A DNA stretch of 64,000 nt from Sporomusa sp. KB1 (lineage in GTDB: Bacteria; Bacillota; Negativicutes; Sporomusales; Sporomusaceae), in the NCBI RefSeq assembly GCF_007830295.1, contig NZ_VLKC01000002.1:468940-532939 (forward strand), read 5' to 3'. Numbering within the stretch: position 1 is the stretch's first letter; every line of letters starts with the position of its first letter. The translations under genes and the position numbers were made by a program. Below, piece after piece: positions 25,938 to 34,857 of the stretch. The notes below the pieces were generated by a model, which was given only the letters and a program-made list of their open reading frames with translations, was not told the origin of the DNA and did not search any database.

Positions 25938-27209
25938 CTAAAATGACTGTCTTATACCAAAATATGAAGTTCTTTCCTCATCCTTATTAAGACTGCTGGT
26001 CTGCCCTACAAGAAAGGTGTCCGGAGCTACCTGATACTGAGTGCGCAGTTTGACCCGGACATCATTGGGATCATAGGCATCTAGCGACATTCGCAGCTCA
26101 TTACCCAGTTTAGCATCCAAACCAACGCCGATCTTATTATCAATAATGCCTACCCGCCGGCTTACAGCCGGACCACTTTTACCTAGTTGCAGATTTACTC
26201 TATTGTCTTCACCGATATCGTTAACACCAATGACAGCAAAATCACTGGGCGAAGTGTTGATGGTAAAATTAGCGTTGCTTTGGTATTTGCGATTATCAGC
26301 ATCATATAGGGCTTCGATACTGGCTTCGGTTTTAATATTTGCTACCTTGTTCAGCATTTGATTCGCTTTGGCCGCGGCATCACGGGCATTTCTCAGCGTT
26401 TCCCTGAGATTCCTGGACGCTTCGGGGTCGGTTACGACTCCCTCTAAGGCAGCAGCCATCTTTTCAACCCGGCTGCTGGTTTGACGAAGTGCGGCAATAG
26501 TTTCCCGCAAGTCTTTGGCTGTTTCTCCGTTGTTATCCACATCGGCAAGCATAGTATCCACCCGGGCAGCCGTAGCCTTGAGACTGATAGACATATCCTT
26601 TAGGTTACTGACCATAGATGTTACATCACCATGGCTTTCATCAGCCATCATCGCCAAAGTAGCTGTCAGCCTATTAAGGTTGTCTGTTATATCTCTGGTA
26701 TTTAGCGCCGTTTCTTTAAGTGCTGCCCTAACCTTTTCGTCACCGACAACATCATTGAGCGCCTTAACCAACGTTTTGATTTCAGCCAGTACCTCATTGG
26801 CTGATACCAAGAGTTCATCCATTCCCTGGGGATTTTCGCCATAAACGGTGTCGTTAGGAACTAAAAAACCTTTCACGTCCCGCTGTGGCACTACATTAAT
26901 AAACTTTTCCCCCAATAGGCCATCTGATCCGATGGTAAATTTTGAGCCAGCAGGAACCTTTACCCCAGGATTCAGCATAATATCAGCAACCACACCATCA
27001 GGCAGCACCCTAACATCAGCCACCTTGCCAACATCGACACCCGCATAGCGCACAATGTTACCTGGCTTCAAACCGCTTACCTGCCCAAACATTGCATGCA
27101 CCGGATACCCTTTGTCACCAAAACTCATACCGCTCAAATAAAAAAGCATTCCGACCAGTAAGGCAAGGCCCGCCAGTGTTATGGCTCCAACTTTTGCTTC
27201 CGTATTCAT
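25938..27209 (-). CDS. mlaD: MlaD-type MCE protein with C-terminal barrel-like extension
   Basis: 423 residues, far longer than proteobacterial MlaD. N-terminal TM helix (about 8-28), MCE domain (about 36-117), a long helical segment (about 125-295) and a strand-rich C-terminal part (about 310-423) ending in Phe (GIRQSF). This matches the transenvelope MlaD described in the diderm Firmicute Veillonella, where an inner-membrane anchor, helices and an outer-membrane barrel form a bridge for phospholipids. The start overlaps the mlaF stop as ATGA, indicating coupled translation. Confidence 0.92.
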   Translation of the reverse strand: MNTEAKVGAITLAGLALLVGMLFYLSGMSFGDKGYPVHAMFGQVSGLKPGNIVRYAGVDVGKVADVRVLPDGVVADIMLNPGVKVPAGSKFTIGSDGLLGEKFINVVPQRDVKGFLVPNDTVYGENPQGMDELLVSANEVLAEIKTLVKALNDVVGDEKVRAALKETALNTRDITDNLNRLTATLAMMADESHGDVTSMVSNLKDMSISLKATAARVDTMLADVDNNGETAKDLRETIAALRQTSSRVEKMAAALEGVVTDPEASRNLRETLRNARDAAAKANQMLNKVANIKTEASIEALYDADNRKYQSNANFTINTSPSDFAVIGVNDIGEDNRVNLQLGKSGPAVSRRVGIIDNKIGVGLDAKLGNELRMSLDAYDPNDVRVKLRTQYQVAPDTFLVGQTSSLNKDEERTSYFGIRQSF

Positions 27210-27964
27210 GCTCTGGACCTCCCTTTACGTTCTGGGAAAGTAGATCCTCCCCGGATAAATTTGATCATTATCGGATTTTCGGACTGTCTTATTGTCTCTG
27301 GTGTGCCAGTTTCGACAATGCTGCCGCCATAAATCATCGTAATCCGGTCGGCAATGTTGAACACGCTCGACATGTCGTGAGTAACAACAACCGAAGTGGC
27401 GTCCATCATCCGTCTGGTACTAACAATCAGCCTGTTAATAGTATTTGACATAATAGGATCAAGGCCGGCTGTAGGCTCATCATACAACACAATATGCGGA
27501 TCAATCGCAATCGCCCGGGCCAAACTGACCCGTTTTTTCATCCCGCCGGACAATTCGTTGGGCATCGCAGTTTCCTGCCCCCGCAGACCAACCATTCGTA
27601 ACTTACGCCGCACGGTTCGTGCAATGTCTTCTTCCAGCATATCGGTATGCTGCCGTAAGCCAAATGCCACATTTTCCCCTACTGACATGGAGTCAAACAA
27701 GGCAGAATACTGAAAAACCATACCCATTTCCAGCCTAATCTTGTTAAGCTCATCTTCTGTCATAGTCGTAATTTCCCGGCCATTAACCCAAATCTCCCCG
27801 CTAGTGGGTTTCAATAAACCGATAATTAACCTGAGCAGGGTACTTTTCCCCGAGCCACTTGGCCCGATAATGACCATTATTTCCCCCTGTTCAATTGTCA
27901 GGTTAATGTCTTTGAGGACTTGTTTCCCACGGAAATTCATATTGACATTAACTAGCTTGATCAT
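27206..27964 (-). CDS. mlaF: Mla phospholipid transporter ATPase
   Basis: 252-residue ABC ATPase of the MCE-associated type: Walker A GPSGSGKST, the characteristic signature LSGGMKKRVSLARA, Walker B IVLYDEPTAGLDP and a switch His in VVTHDMSS. It powers MlaE to move phospholipid between the inner membrane and MlaD. ATG 27964 follows TGAGGTCAACC; a longer reading to 27976 lacks a ribosome site. It starts 21 bp after mlaE and overlaps mlaD, the usual operon. Confidence 0.95.
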   Translation of the reverse strand: MIKLVNVNMNFRGKQVLKDINLTIEQGEIMVIIGPSGSGKSTLLRLIIGLLKPTSGEIWVNGREITTMTEDELNKIRLEMGMVFQYSALFDSMSVGENVAFGLRQHTDMLEEDIARTVRRKLRMVGLRGQETAMPNELSGGMKKRVSLARAIAIDPHIVLYDEPTAGLDPIMSNTINRLIVSTRRMMDATSVVVTHDMSSVFNIADRITMIYGGSIVETGTPETIRQSENPIMIKFIRGGSTFPERKGRSRA

Positions 27965-27985
27965 GGTTGACCTCACATTTCTATG

Positions 27986-28756
27986 TTACCGATATAGCGC
28001 TACAGATAAAAAATAGTTACTGACAAAAATTAGAATGATAGACAAGACCACTGAACCTGTCGTTGCCTGTCCTACCCCTTCAGCGCCTTGCGCAGTGGTT
28101 AACCCTTTATGGCAGCCGATAATGGCAATAATAGATCCGAACACCATGGCTTTAATCATTCCGCCAATAATATCATGCGGCACAGCAAAAGCCTTAATCG
28201 AATTAAAGAAGGTAAACGGCGTAATGCTGGCATAGGATGTAGCAATCATATAACTGCCTATGATACCAATAACATCGGCAAAAATGACCAATATGGGCAA
28301 CATGGCCATACAGGCAAGTAAACGCGGAACTACCAGGTAGGCAACAGGACTTATCGCCATAACCCGTAGGGCATCTATTTGCTCGGTTACCTTCATTGAA
28401 CCAATTTCGGCAGTAATGGCCGCCCCTACCCGCCCGGCAAATACTACCCCTGCCAGCACTGGCGATAATTCACGTCCCATAGCCACCGCTACCAACCCGC
28501 CTACTGACGACTGTGCCCCATATTTTACAAATTCATGGGCAGTCTGCACCGTCATGACCATGCCGGTAAATAGCATAGTCAGAAGCACGATTGGCAACGA
28601 GTCAGCCCCTAAATGTGCCATTTGCCGCAGCAGCAGCCTACTATTTAGGTGGCGTAAATGATAGACAGTCTGACCAAACAAAATCAAGACTTCTCCTATA
28701 TTTTCTAAAATGCCAATAACCATCCTACCGGTACGGGCGAAAAATTCGATAAGCAT
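27986..28756 (-). CDS. mlaE: Mla phospholipid transporter permease
   Basis: 256 residues with about five hydrophobic segments and the MlaE family (DUF140) stretches GRVGAAITAEIGSMKVTEQIDAL and VVPRLLA, which form the coupling region. It is the membrane core of the MlaDEF phospholipid transporter. AAGGAGCCTGGTT precedes ATG 28756. It heads the mla operon; the upstream S55 protease gene is separated by a terminator, so a promoter probably lies in the 200-bp gap 28757-28957. Confidence 0.95.
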   Translation of the reverse strand: MLIEFFARTGRMVIGILENIGEVLILFGQTVYHLRHLNSRLLLRQMAHLGADSLPIVLLTMLFTGMVMTVQTAHEFVKYGAQSSVGGLVAVAMGRELSPVLAGVVFAGRVGAAITAEIGSMKVTEQIDALRVMAISPVAYLVVPRLLACMAMLPILVIFADVIGIIGSYMIATSYASITPFTFFNSIKAFAVPHDIIGGMIKAMVFGSIIAIIGCHKGLTTAQGAEGVGQATTGSVVLSIILIFVSNYFLSVALYR

Positions 28757-28917
28757 AACCAGGCTCCTTACCCTGTATTTGGTTCAGATTATGTTTATAA
28801 ATATTCAATATTTATTTGTAATTCCCTGCTGCTTTCCTGTTAATTTAAATTTTCAAATGCGCCAGCTAACCGGCCTCTTGCTGTCGCTTGCCGCGCCGCG
28901 CCCCTTTGTTGCATGTA

Positions 28918-28943
28918 AAAAGAAGCCGATATTCGGCTTCTTT
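28918..28943 (-). terminator. rho-independent terminator after the S55 protease gene
   Basis: Minus strand reads GAAGCCGA-ATA-TCGGCTTC followed by TTTTT, 15 bp after the stop codon. The 28757-28915 remainder of the gap shows no other clear signal. Confidence 0.9.
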
Positions 28944-28957
28944 CGCAAGTAATTATT

Positions 28958-30799
28958 TTACTTATTTACGGTGAGTACAAGCTGGGTATCGCCATCAATG
29001 ATATAGTCAGTACTGATGCATACTTTACGTTGACTGTCATCGCCTTTAGTGACTTTGGTGGTGGTTGTATTGCCATTACCAGTTAGTCCCGATTTGACAG
29101 TGCCAGCATGCAAAGCTGGGCTAGGGCTTGTTTCAAATTTTCCAGTTACCGGTTTTTGAGGATTTCCATCACTATTTTGCGTAACTCCAGGAATATTCAT
29201 ATCAAGGGTTTCTACCACAATGTCATTATTTCGGTCCCGCTTGATCAGTTCCTTGACGGCCTCATCCAATGACTTAGGACGGGCTTTAACAAATAGCTTG
29301 GCAATATCTTCTTCCCCACTTTGTTGCTTACCAAGTAGTTGTGCCACTGAAACCATCCCGCCGCCGCGTACTACCAGCGTCAGTGGTCCCGCTTGCTGAT
29401 CTTTGGGGACTGTATAGGTAATATGGCGCGTAATAAGCTCATTACGGAAGGGTTTGAGTTTAACTGCAATATCCACATTGTCACCTGGCTTAACAACAGC
29501 GTTAGCGGCTTTGGCCTCGATAATAGTGGCTGTCCGCCGTTCGGCATCTATGTCGATATTTACTTTGACATCCATGATGTCAACAGCAGCGAACTGGTTG
29601 CCTGCCAAAAGCGTCAAGGCTTCATGCACTTCAGCTATTGCCAGTTCACCAATGTTTCCCTGGGTATAAAACATATTTTCACGTTTTAATACTTGGCCGG
29701 GAATACCGGCTGCACTGATTTCAAAGCTGACTTTTGCTGTTCCAGAACCAATGCGATCAGTCGTTTTTTCAATGGCATTAACAACACTGACTGCCGCCAG
29801 GGTAGGCGCCAATTCTTCATCCCGGATTACTTGTGCCCACAGCTCATTGGTCTGCCCCAGGTTCTTATCAGTAACAGTGATTCGCAGCGGCACAATGCCA
29901 GGAAATTTCCCCAGCTTACCTGCAACTCCAGCTCCTCTGTCCTGGTTAATTACGCCAATAGCTTCAGTGGGTGTTCCCACTTTGAAGGAGTTTTCCAAAC
30001 CACTGATTGTTGTAAAAACATCAGCGTCAGTGAGAAAGTAGTTGGCTTTCCCCCGTTTTAGAAAAGGATGGCCAAACGCCAATATTTTGTCGCCTTCCAC
30101 ATAGGTAACTGTTCCTAATGCGCCTACGCTGACATCACCACGCACTAATTGTATGCCGATAGTGCTGCCAGGTTCCACTGTTTTATAAGCAATTCCATTG
30201 TTGTCGTCAGCCATACTGGCATTTACTGCATAGGGGATAAGATTATAGGGTTTGAGCTTATCTGCCAGCATTTTCAAAGAGTGTTCACCAAAGCCTGCTA
30301 CCATCAGCGGTGTGGCGACTGGGGTAGCTGCCAGCCCCTCATCCGGACCCTTCTGCTCAGCTTGGCTATCAGTAATATCCCATAGTTTGAGCATGTCGGC
30401 AATTGGTGTTACCATCCCAATTTTATGGTCGGTTAATGACCAGCCATAGGCAATAGCGCCTACCAGCTTGCCATTAATATATACCGGGCTGCCGCTCATT
30501 CCCTGAGCAATACCACCAGTACGGTCTATTACATCGCCGTAGGTACGGACTAAAATCAGATCCCCTGACGGACCCTTTTGTTTCATAACTTCCAGAACTT
30601 CAACACCAAATTCCTCAATGGTATTACCGGAAACAACCGTTTTGGCAATTCCATGCATACCTTTAGTAATTTGGTCTACAGGCAAAAATTCAGGCGCGGC
30701 CTGGACGTAAGCAATTGGTAGCAGGAAAAATACGGCTACCAGCGCTGTCAGACAGCGCCTCATAAATATTGACAAAATATTCATCCTTCCCAAAATCAC
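28958..30799 (-). CDS. SpoIVB-type S55 family serine peptidase, long form
   Basis: 613 residues. A signal/anchor segment (about 13-34) leads to a peptidase S55 domain with the nucleophile motif GIAQGMSGSPVY (Ser at 102) and a second conserved block ILAFGHPF-x-KRG. Residues 330-613 form an additional strand-rich region not found in SpoIVB of Bacillus, and the PDZ domain expected upstream of the S55 domain is not evident. SpoIVB triggers sigma-K activation; this form lies next to mla genes and may act on the envelope. The GTG start overlaps the upstream stop (GTGA); 30784 or 30775 are alternative starts. Confidence 0.8.
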   Translation of the reverse strand: MILGRMNILSIFMRRCLTALVAVFFLLPIAYVQAAPEFLPVDQITKGMHGIAKTVVSGNTIEEFGVEVLEVMKQKGPSGDLILVRTYGDVIDRTGGIAQGMSGSPVYINGKLVGAIAYGWSLTDHKIGMVTPIADMLKLWDITDSQAEQKGPDEGLAATPVATPLMVAGFGEHSLKMLADKLKPYNLIPYAVNASMADDNNGIAYKTVEPGSTIGIQLVRGDVSVGALGTVTYVEGDKILAFGHPFLKRGKANYFLTDADVFTTISGLENSFKVGTPTEAIGVINQDRGAGVAGKLGKFPGIVPLRITVTDKNLGQTNELWAQVIRDEELAPTLAAVSVVNAIEKTTDRIGSGTAKVSFEISAAGIPGQVLKRENMFYTQGNIGELAIAEVHEALTLLAGNQFAAVDIMDVKVNIDIDAERRTATIIEAKAANAVVKPGDNVDIAVKLKPFRNELITRHITYTVPKDQQAGPLTLVVRGGGMVSVAQLLGKQQSGEEDIAKLFVKARPKSLDEAVKELIKRDRNNDIVVETLDMNIPGVTQNSDGNPQKPVTGKFETSPSPALHAGTVKSGLTGNGNTTTTKVTKGDDSQRKVCISTDYIIDGDTQLVLTVNK

Positions 30800-31107
30800 C
30801 GTTTAGCTGGTTCAATTCTAACTAATATATCGCCTGCTCTGACTTTGTCGCCAGGTCTGACCAATACTTCTCGGACAACACCATCAACATTGGCACGTAC
30901 TGCAACAGCCGGGCCAGTGATGGTTTCAACATATACCAGAATATCACCCTCACGCGCCGCAGCGCCAGCAGCGACAAGACCGTTTGATAAAACATTGCCT
31001 GACAGCACACCGCGTTGATCAACGGTTTGACCGGCTGCCAGTGACCAAGCAACCGCACCGATTATTAGCAATACGGTAATGGCAATAATAGTTTTTTTGT
31101 GGGCCAT
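30796..31107 (-). CDS. small membrane-anchored lipoyl/HlyD-like domain protein
   Basis: 103 residues: TM helix (about 5-25), a short linker, then a biotinyl/lipoyl-like beta-sandwich (about 45-101) ending VRPGDKVRAGDILVRIEP. The hairpin Lys that would carry biotin or lipoate is absent (VDGVV in its place), so it is a structural domain as in HlyD-type adaptors. ATG 31107 follows AGGTAGGTG. Its stop overlaps the start of the S55 protease gene, so the two are translationally coupled; it is a candidate partner or substrate. Confidence 0.7.
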   Translation of the reverse strand: MAHKKTIIAITVLLIIGAVAWSLAAGQTVDQRGVLSGNVLSNGLVAAGAAAREGDILVYVETITGPAVAVRANVDGVVREVLVRPGDKVRAGDILVRIEPAKR

Positions 31108-31171
31108 ACATAACACCTACCTTTACTTTACTTAAAAAGGCTCTTCTTACTTTTATTATAACGTATTTTTT

Positions 31172-32599
31172 CTAATTGGCAACAGAGGAAGGCACAATTA
31201 CTAACGCATCACCTACCCGCCGCTCATGGCCATCAGACGGGTGGTTAACAATCTTACCTTTTACTACCATTTCACTTGAACCGCCACCATCCAGGTTCAT
31301 AGCGTCCTGAGCCCCTAATTCTTGCATAAATAAGGCTAGTTCCAAAAGTGTCATACCAATACTGTTTTCTTGCCGGCCATCAACAACCACTGCCAGAATC
31401 TGGCCGTCAGCTTTAAGACCAAGTGCCGTTCTCGGGGCACGGCCACCAGCTACATCTGAGCCAAATTCTTCAATTTTTGTAGTCAAAAATACACTGCTAT
31501 TCTTAACCAACATGGGGCCGGCCCCCAGCACATGTTGGGTCTTATCCCATATCGTCCCCAGTGTTTGCTGGACCTTAACGGTATCGCCTACTTTAAGAGA
31601 GGACATTAGTTTTGCAGCTTCACCATGAACTGACAGTACTACCCCATCAGACGGTATTGGGGAATTACTCGGATTAATGGCAGTTACTATGTCATTTACT
31701 ACGACATATTCCTGTCCATAATTGTTACTACCAGTGGCAGGAGCATACAAACCATTATATACTATAAGCTCATTTTCACCGCGTTCCCGGTTAACTGCAT
31801 TAATAGGCACAGTCTGCCCATCAGGCAGTGCCACTTTACCGTCATATTGTACCTGATCAATCAGAAGTTTGCCATCTGGCATAATGCCTAGGGCTGTCCG
31901 TGGCAGTTCCGGCGTGCTGGCAATTTGACCATCAATTTTAAGTAAGCCGATAATGGAGCCATCAAGGCCAAAATAGGAACCATTAACAGCAGCCAGCGCC
32001 TGCGTACGTTCAACCATAGATAGTAACGGCTCCAGGCCTTTCACAACGCCATTAGAGATGGCTGGTTTTATGATAAAGCCCGCTTTAGGATCAATATCAA
32101 GAATATGGGCAAATACCGGACCACTGGCTGATCGTTTCAGCCACGAGGTATAGGTAATACCAGGAGCTACTTGCTCGACAAGTTTGCGATCATATTTTTT
32201 GATAATATCGACAACTAGGCGGTTAGGATTTTTCAGGGTAAATACTTTATATGTATACTCTGTTTTAAGATCAATAACGGCTCTGACCTTACCTGCTTCA
32301 CCTGTTGATAGCCGCAACTTGTCTACTGTCGCATCATTAAAAACATATTGACTAGCCGCACTATTGCCAATATCTGGAATATCAATGACCAACCGCGACG
32401 GGTTTTCGAGGGTTGTTACTGAATACTCAGGCAAAGCTGTCACATCAAAAACAATTCGCACTGTATCAGCTGTCTGGCTTGTCCGGACTTTGCTCAAAAC
32501 ATTACCCGGAGCTGCCCAAACAACACTCTGCATTACAAAGATAGCGATGGCTGTGACTACAGTAGTAAAGGATAACCTTTGCCTAACATGATTAAACAT
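31172..32599 (-). CDS. AMIN domain plus phosphodiester glycosidase (NAGPA) domain exported protein
   Basis: 475 residues. Signal peptide to about 30 (VVWAA), an AMIN domain (about 34-130, VRIVFDVTALPEYSV and LVIDIP), known for binding peptidoglycan or septal targets, and a NAGPA/DUF2233 domain (about 190-470) with AAVNGSYF, PRTALGL and MNLDGGGSSEMV, the family's conserved core. NAGPA domains cleave phosphodiester-linked sugars. Likely periplasmic cell-wall or envelope glycan processing. AGGAG precedes the ATG; it is 64 bp upstream of the lipoyl-like gene. Confidence 0.85.
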   Translation of the reverse strand: MFNHVRQRLSFTTVVTAIAIFVMQSVVWAAPGNVLSKVRTSQTADTVRIVFDVTALPEYSVTTLENPSRLVIDIPDIGNSAASQYVFNDATVDKLRLSTGEAGKVRAVIDLKTEYTYKVFTLKNPNRLVVDIIKKYDRKLVEQVAPGITYTSWLKRSASGPVFAHILDIDPKAGFIIKPAISNGVVKGLEPLLSMVERTQALAAVNGSYFGLDGSIIGLLKIDGQIASTPELPRTALGIMPDGKLLIDQVQYDGKVALPDGQTVPINAVNRERGENELIVYNGLYAPATGSNNYGQEYVVVNDIVTAINPSNSPIPSDGVVLSVHGEAAKLMSSLKVGDTVKVQQTLGTIWDKTQHVLGAGPMLVKNSSVFLTTKIEEFGSDVAGGRAPRTALGLKADGQILAVVVDGRQENSIGMTLLELALFMQELGAQDAMNLDGGGSSEMVVKGKIVNHPSDGHERRVGDALVIVPSSVAN

Positions 32600-32626
32600 C
32601 TATTCCACACTCCTGATATATAGAGT

Positions 32627-32655
32627 AAAACCAGGCTACCGAGTAGCCTGGCTTT
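32627..32655 (-). terminator. rho-independent terminator at the end of flgJ
   Basis: Stem CCAGGCTA/TAGCCTGG with a 5-nt loop followed by TTTT on the minus strand. The flgJ stop codon lies inside the hairpin. It ends the flagellar rod/ring transcript. Confidence 0.88.
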
Positions 32656-33049
32656 TAACAGTAGTTTTACTCAACTGACGGTAAAGCATATCGGCCAAGC
32701 CCATGCCACCGGCTTGCGCCATATTTTTGGTTAATTCAGTGTCTAACATCGAGGTCAGCATTTGTTCCTCTTGGCTGTTGCCAAATAAACCATCTTTGGG
32801 AACAGTAGCCCGCATGCGTGTCATCATCATATTAAGAAAGACAGCCTCCATATCCCGACAAGCAGCTTTGAGCTTGGCATCTTCGCCAGTTGTCGCTGTT
32901 GCCGTCGCTGTAGTTTTGGCCTGTTCTGAAGCCTGAACAGCTTTTCCCAGCCGATTGGCAAAGTCCGCTTCTTGGTCAGACGTGGTCATCCCACCATTAC
33001 CGGCAGAAATTGTACTGGGCTGAATCAAATTGCTGGAGTTAATTCGCAT
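32636..33049 (-). CDS. flgJ: flagellar rod-binding protein, FlgJ N-terminal domain only
   Basis: 137 residues carrying the rod-binding domain: CRDMEAVFLNMMMTRMRATVPKDGLFG and the EEQMLTSMLDTELTKNMA block. The muramidase domain of enterobacterial FlgJ is missing, as in many non-enteric species, so wall digestion must come from another enzyme. GGTGGTG precedes ATG 33049. It is last in the flgF-G-A-H-I-J run and ends in a terminator. Confidence 0.9.
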   Translation of the reverse strand: MRINSSNLIQPSTISAGNGGMTTSDQEADFANRLGKAVQASEQAKTTATATATTGEDAKLKAACRDMEAVFLNMMMTRMRATVPKDGLFGNSQEEQMLTSMLDTELTKNMAQAGGMGLADMLYRQLSKTTVKSQATR

Positions 33050-33083
33050 TCGATCACCACCTATGGAAATTGAGATTATTCTT

Positions 33084-34205
33084 TTACATTATTTGTAGCT
33101 CGGCGTGCAAGGCTCCTGCTGCTTTTATGGCTTGCAGAATAGAGATAATATCACGTGGAGTTGCACCTACCGCATTAAGAGCAGAAACTATATCACCAAC
33201 ACTGGACGAAGCAGGTAGTTCAACAAGTCCGGCAGGCTTTTCTTTAACTTCAACGACGGTATCTGTTGTTACCACTGTGTTGCCGTCTGAAAAGGGTGCT
33301 GGCTGAGAAACATTCTTCGTCTGTCCAATCTTTACAGTAAGGCCGCCTTGGGCAACAGCTACCTGGTCAATTGTTACATTGCCGCCAATAACCACTGTAC
33401 CGGTACGTTCATTAATGGCAACTTTCGCGGCATTATCCGGCGTGATGGGTAATTCCTCGATAGCCGCGATAAAAGCTACTAAATTGTTGCTGTAATAGGA
33501 AGGTATCTCGACAGCCACTGTACCAGGATCTTGGGGCAACGCGATTTGACCAAAATTCCGGCCAATAGCTTCACTAATCCTGTTAGCGGTAGTAAAGTCT
33601 GGCTGACTGAGCGACAATGTAATTTTATCGTTGTCTTTGTCGGTAAAGGACATCGGTACTTCCCGTTCCACTAACGCTCCGTTCGGAACATTGCCAGCGG
33701 TAGGGAAATTTTTACGTTGGCTGGCACCACCATTGCCGGCAACATAACCACCTGTTGATACTGCTCCCTGGCCTACAGCATATACCTGTCCATTGGCTGC
33801 CCGCAGGGGTGTCTGCAGTAGTGTGCCCCCCTGCAAATTTTTGGCATCACCCATAGAAGAAACAGTAACATCAATAGTATCGCCAGCTTTGGCAAAAGGC
33901 GGTAAATTAGCTGTTACCATAACAGCAGCCACATTTTTGGTTTTAGACTGCGTTGCATCGATAAAAACGCCGAAGGATTTAAGCATATTGCCTATCGACT
34001 GAATAGTAAATTTACTTTTATTACTGTCGTCGCCTGTACCATTTAGACCGACCACCAAACCATAGCCTACCAATTGATTACTGCGTATGCCCTGCACCTT
34101 GGCTACGTCTTTAATCCGGGTGCTGACTTGGGCGTCAGCTATTGACGGAATCGTCATACTTACAACCAGCACGGCGGCTAGAAGGATTGCTGTGACTTTG
34201 CGCAT
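33084..34205 (-). CDS. flgI: flagellar P-ring protein
   Basis: 373-residue FlgI with a signal peptide (to about 25), then the typical VSTRIKDVAKVQGIRSNQLVGYGLVVGLNGTGD and the C-terminal GATPRDIISILQAIKAAGALHAEL ending. It builds the ring around the rod at the peptidoglycan. ATG 34205 follows GGAGGACAT; the frame to 34247 has none. Presence of a P ring is expected only for two-membrane cells and agrees with the rest of the window. Confidence 0.96.
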   Translation of the reverse strand: MRKVTAILLAAVLVVSMTIPSIADAQVSTRIKDVAKVQGIRSNQLVGYGLVVGLNGTGDDSNKSKFTIQSIGNMLKSFGVFIDATQSKTKNVAAVMVTANLPPFAKAGDTIDVTVSSMGDAKNLQGGTLLQTPLRAANGQVYAVGQGAVSTGGYVAGNGGASQRKNFPTAGNVPNGALVEREVPMSFTDKDNDKITLSLSQPDFTTANRISEAIGRNFGQIALPQDPGTVAVEIPSYYSNNLVAFIAAIEELPITPDNAAKVAINERTGTVVIGGNVTIDQVAVAQGGLTVKIGQTKNVSQPAPFSDGNTVVTTDTVVEVKEKPAGLVELPASSSVGDIVSALNAVGATPRDIISILQAIKAAGALHAELQIM

Positions 34206-34257
34206 ATGTCCTCCAATACTATTTCTAGAACAATTAGAACTGCTCATTGTTCATGTC

Positions 34258-34842
34258 CTAGAATAAAAAGTTGAATGCCTGTGTTAATATTCCCTGGCGC
34301 TGTTTGCCAGTCAGCGGACCCTTGCCTTCGATCTTAAGTTGAGCATCAGCTACATTGCTTGATAGCACCGTGTTGGCAGCAGTCACATCGTCTGACCTGA
34401 CGATACCAGTAATGGTAATTGTCTGTACATCGGTATTTTGTCTAATGGTTTGCGTGCCTTTTACAACCAATTGACCATTTGGTTGAATTTCCGTTACCTT
34501 GACGGTAATCCTTCCAGTTACTTTGTTGGTGTTAGACAAAGAACCGTTGGCAGTAAAGCTGTCAGAAGTTGAGCCACTGAGTGCATTAATAAAAGTAAAT
34601 AACCCTGTACCACTCTCCAGGCTAACACTGGCATCTTTGGTGTTAGAAGCACTACCAACACGTTTGGCACTCGAAGACTCGCTGATAATAATGGTAATAA
34701 CATCACCAACAGCATGAGCCCGATGGTCGTAAAATAAGTTAGCAGCCGGCGCGCTGTCTACCCAAAGAGAATTGGCTTCCGCATTAAGCGCAGACGCAAT
34801 AATCAATGTACATGCCAGTAAAAAACCTATTAGCTTGCGCAT
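34258..34842 (-). CDS. flgH: flagellar L-ring protein, apparently not lipidated
   Basis: 194-residue FlgH: SLWVDSAPAANLFYDHRAHAVGDVITIII is the conserved start of the mature protein. Proteobacterial FlgH is a lipoprotein; here the only Cys (residue 11) sits in the middle of the hydrophobic core, and the cleavage site looks like LNAEA/NS, i.e. signal peptidase I. The L ring may therefore be held in the outer membrane without a lipid anchor. AAGGTG precedes the ATG. Confidence 0.93.
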   Translation of the reverse strand: MRKLIGFLLACTLIIASALNAEANSLWVDSAPAANLFYDHRAHAVGDVITIIISESSSAKRVGSASNTKDASVSLESGTGLFTFINALSGSTSDSFTANGSLSNTNKVTGRITVKVTEIQPNGQLVVKGTQTIRQNTDVQTITITGIVRSDDVTAANTVLSSNVADAQLKIEGKGPLTGKQRQGILTQAFNFLF

Positions 34843-34857
34843 TATATCACCTTACTT

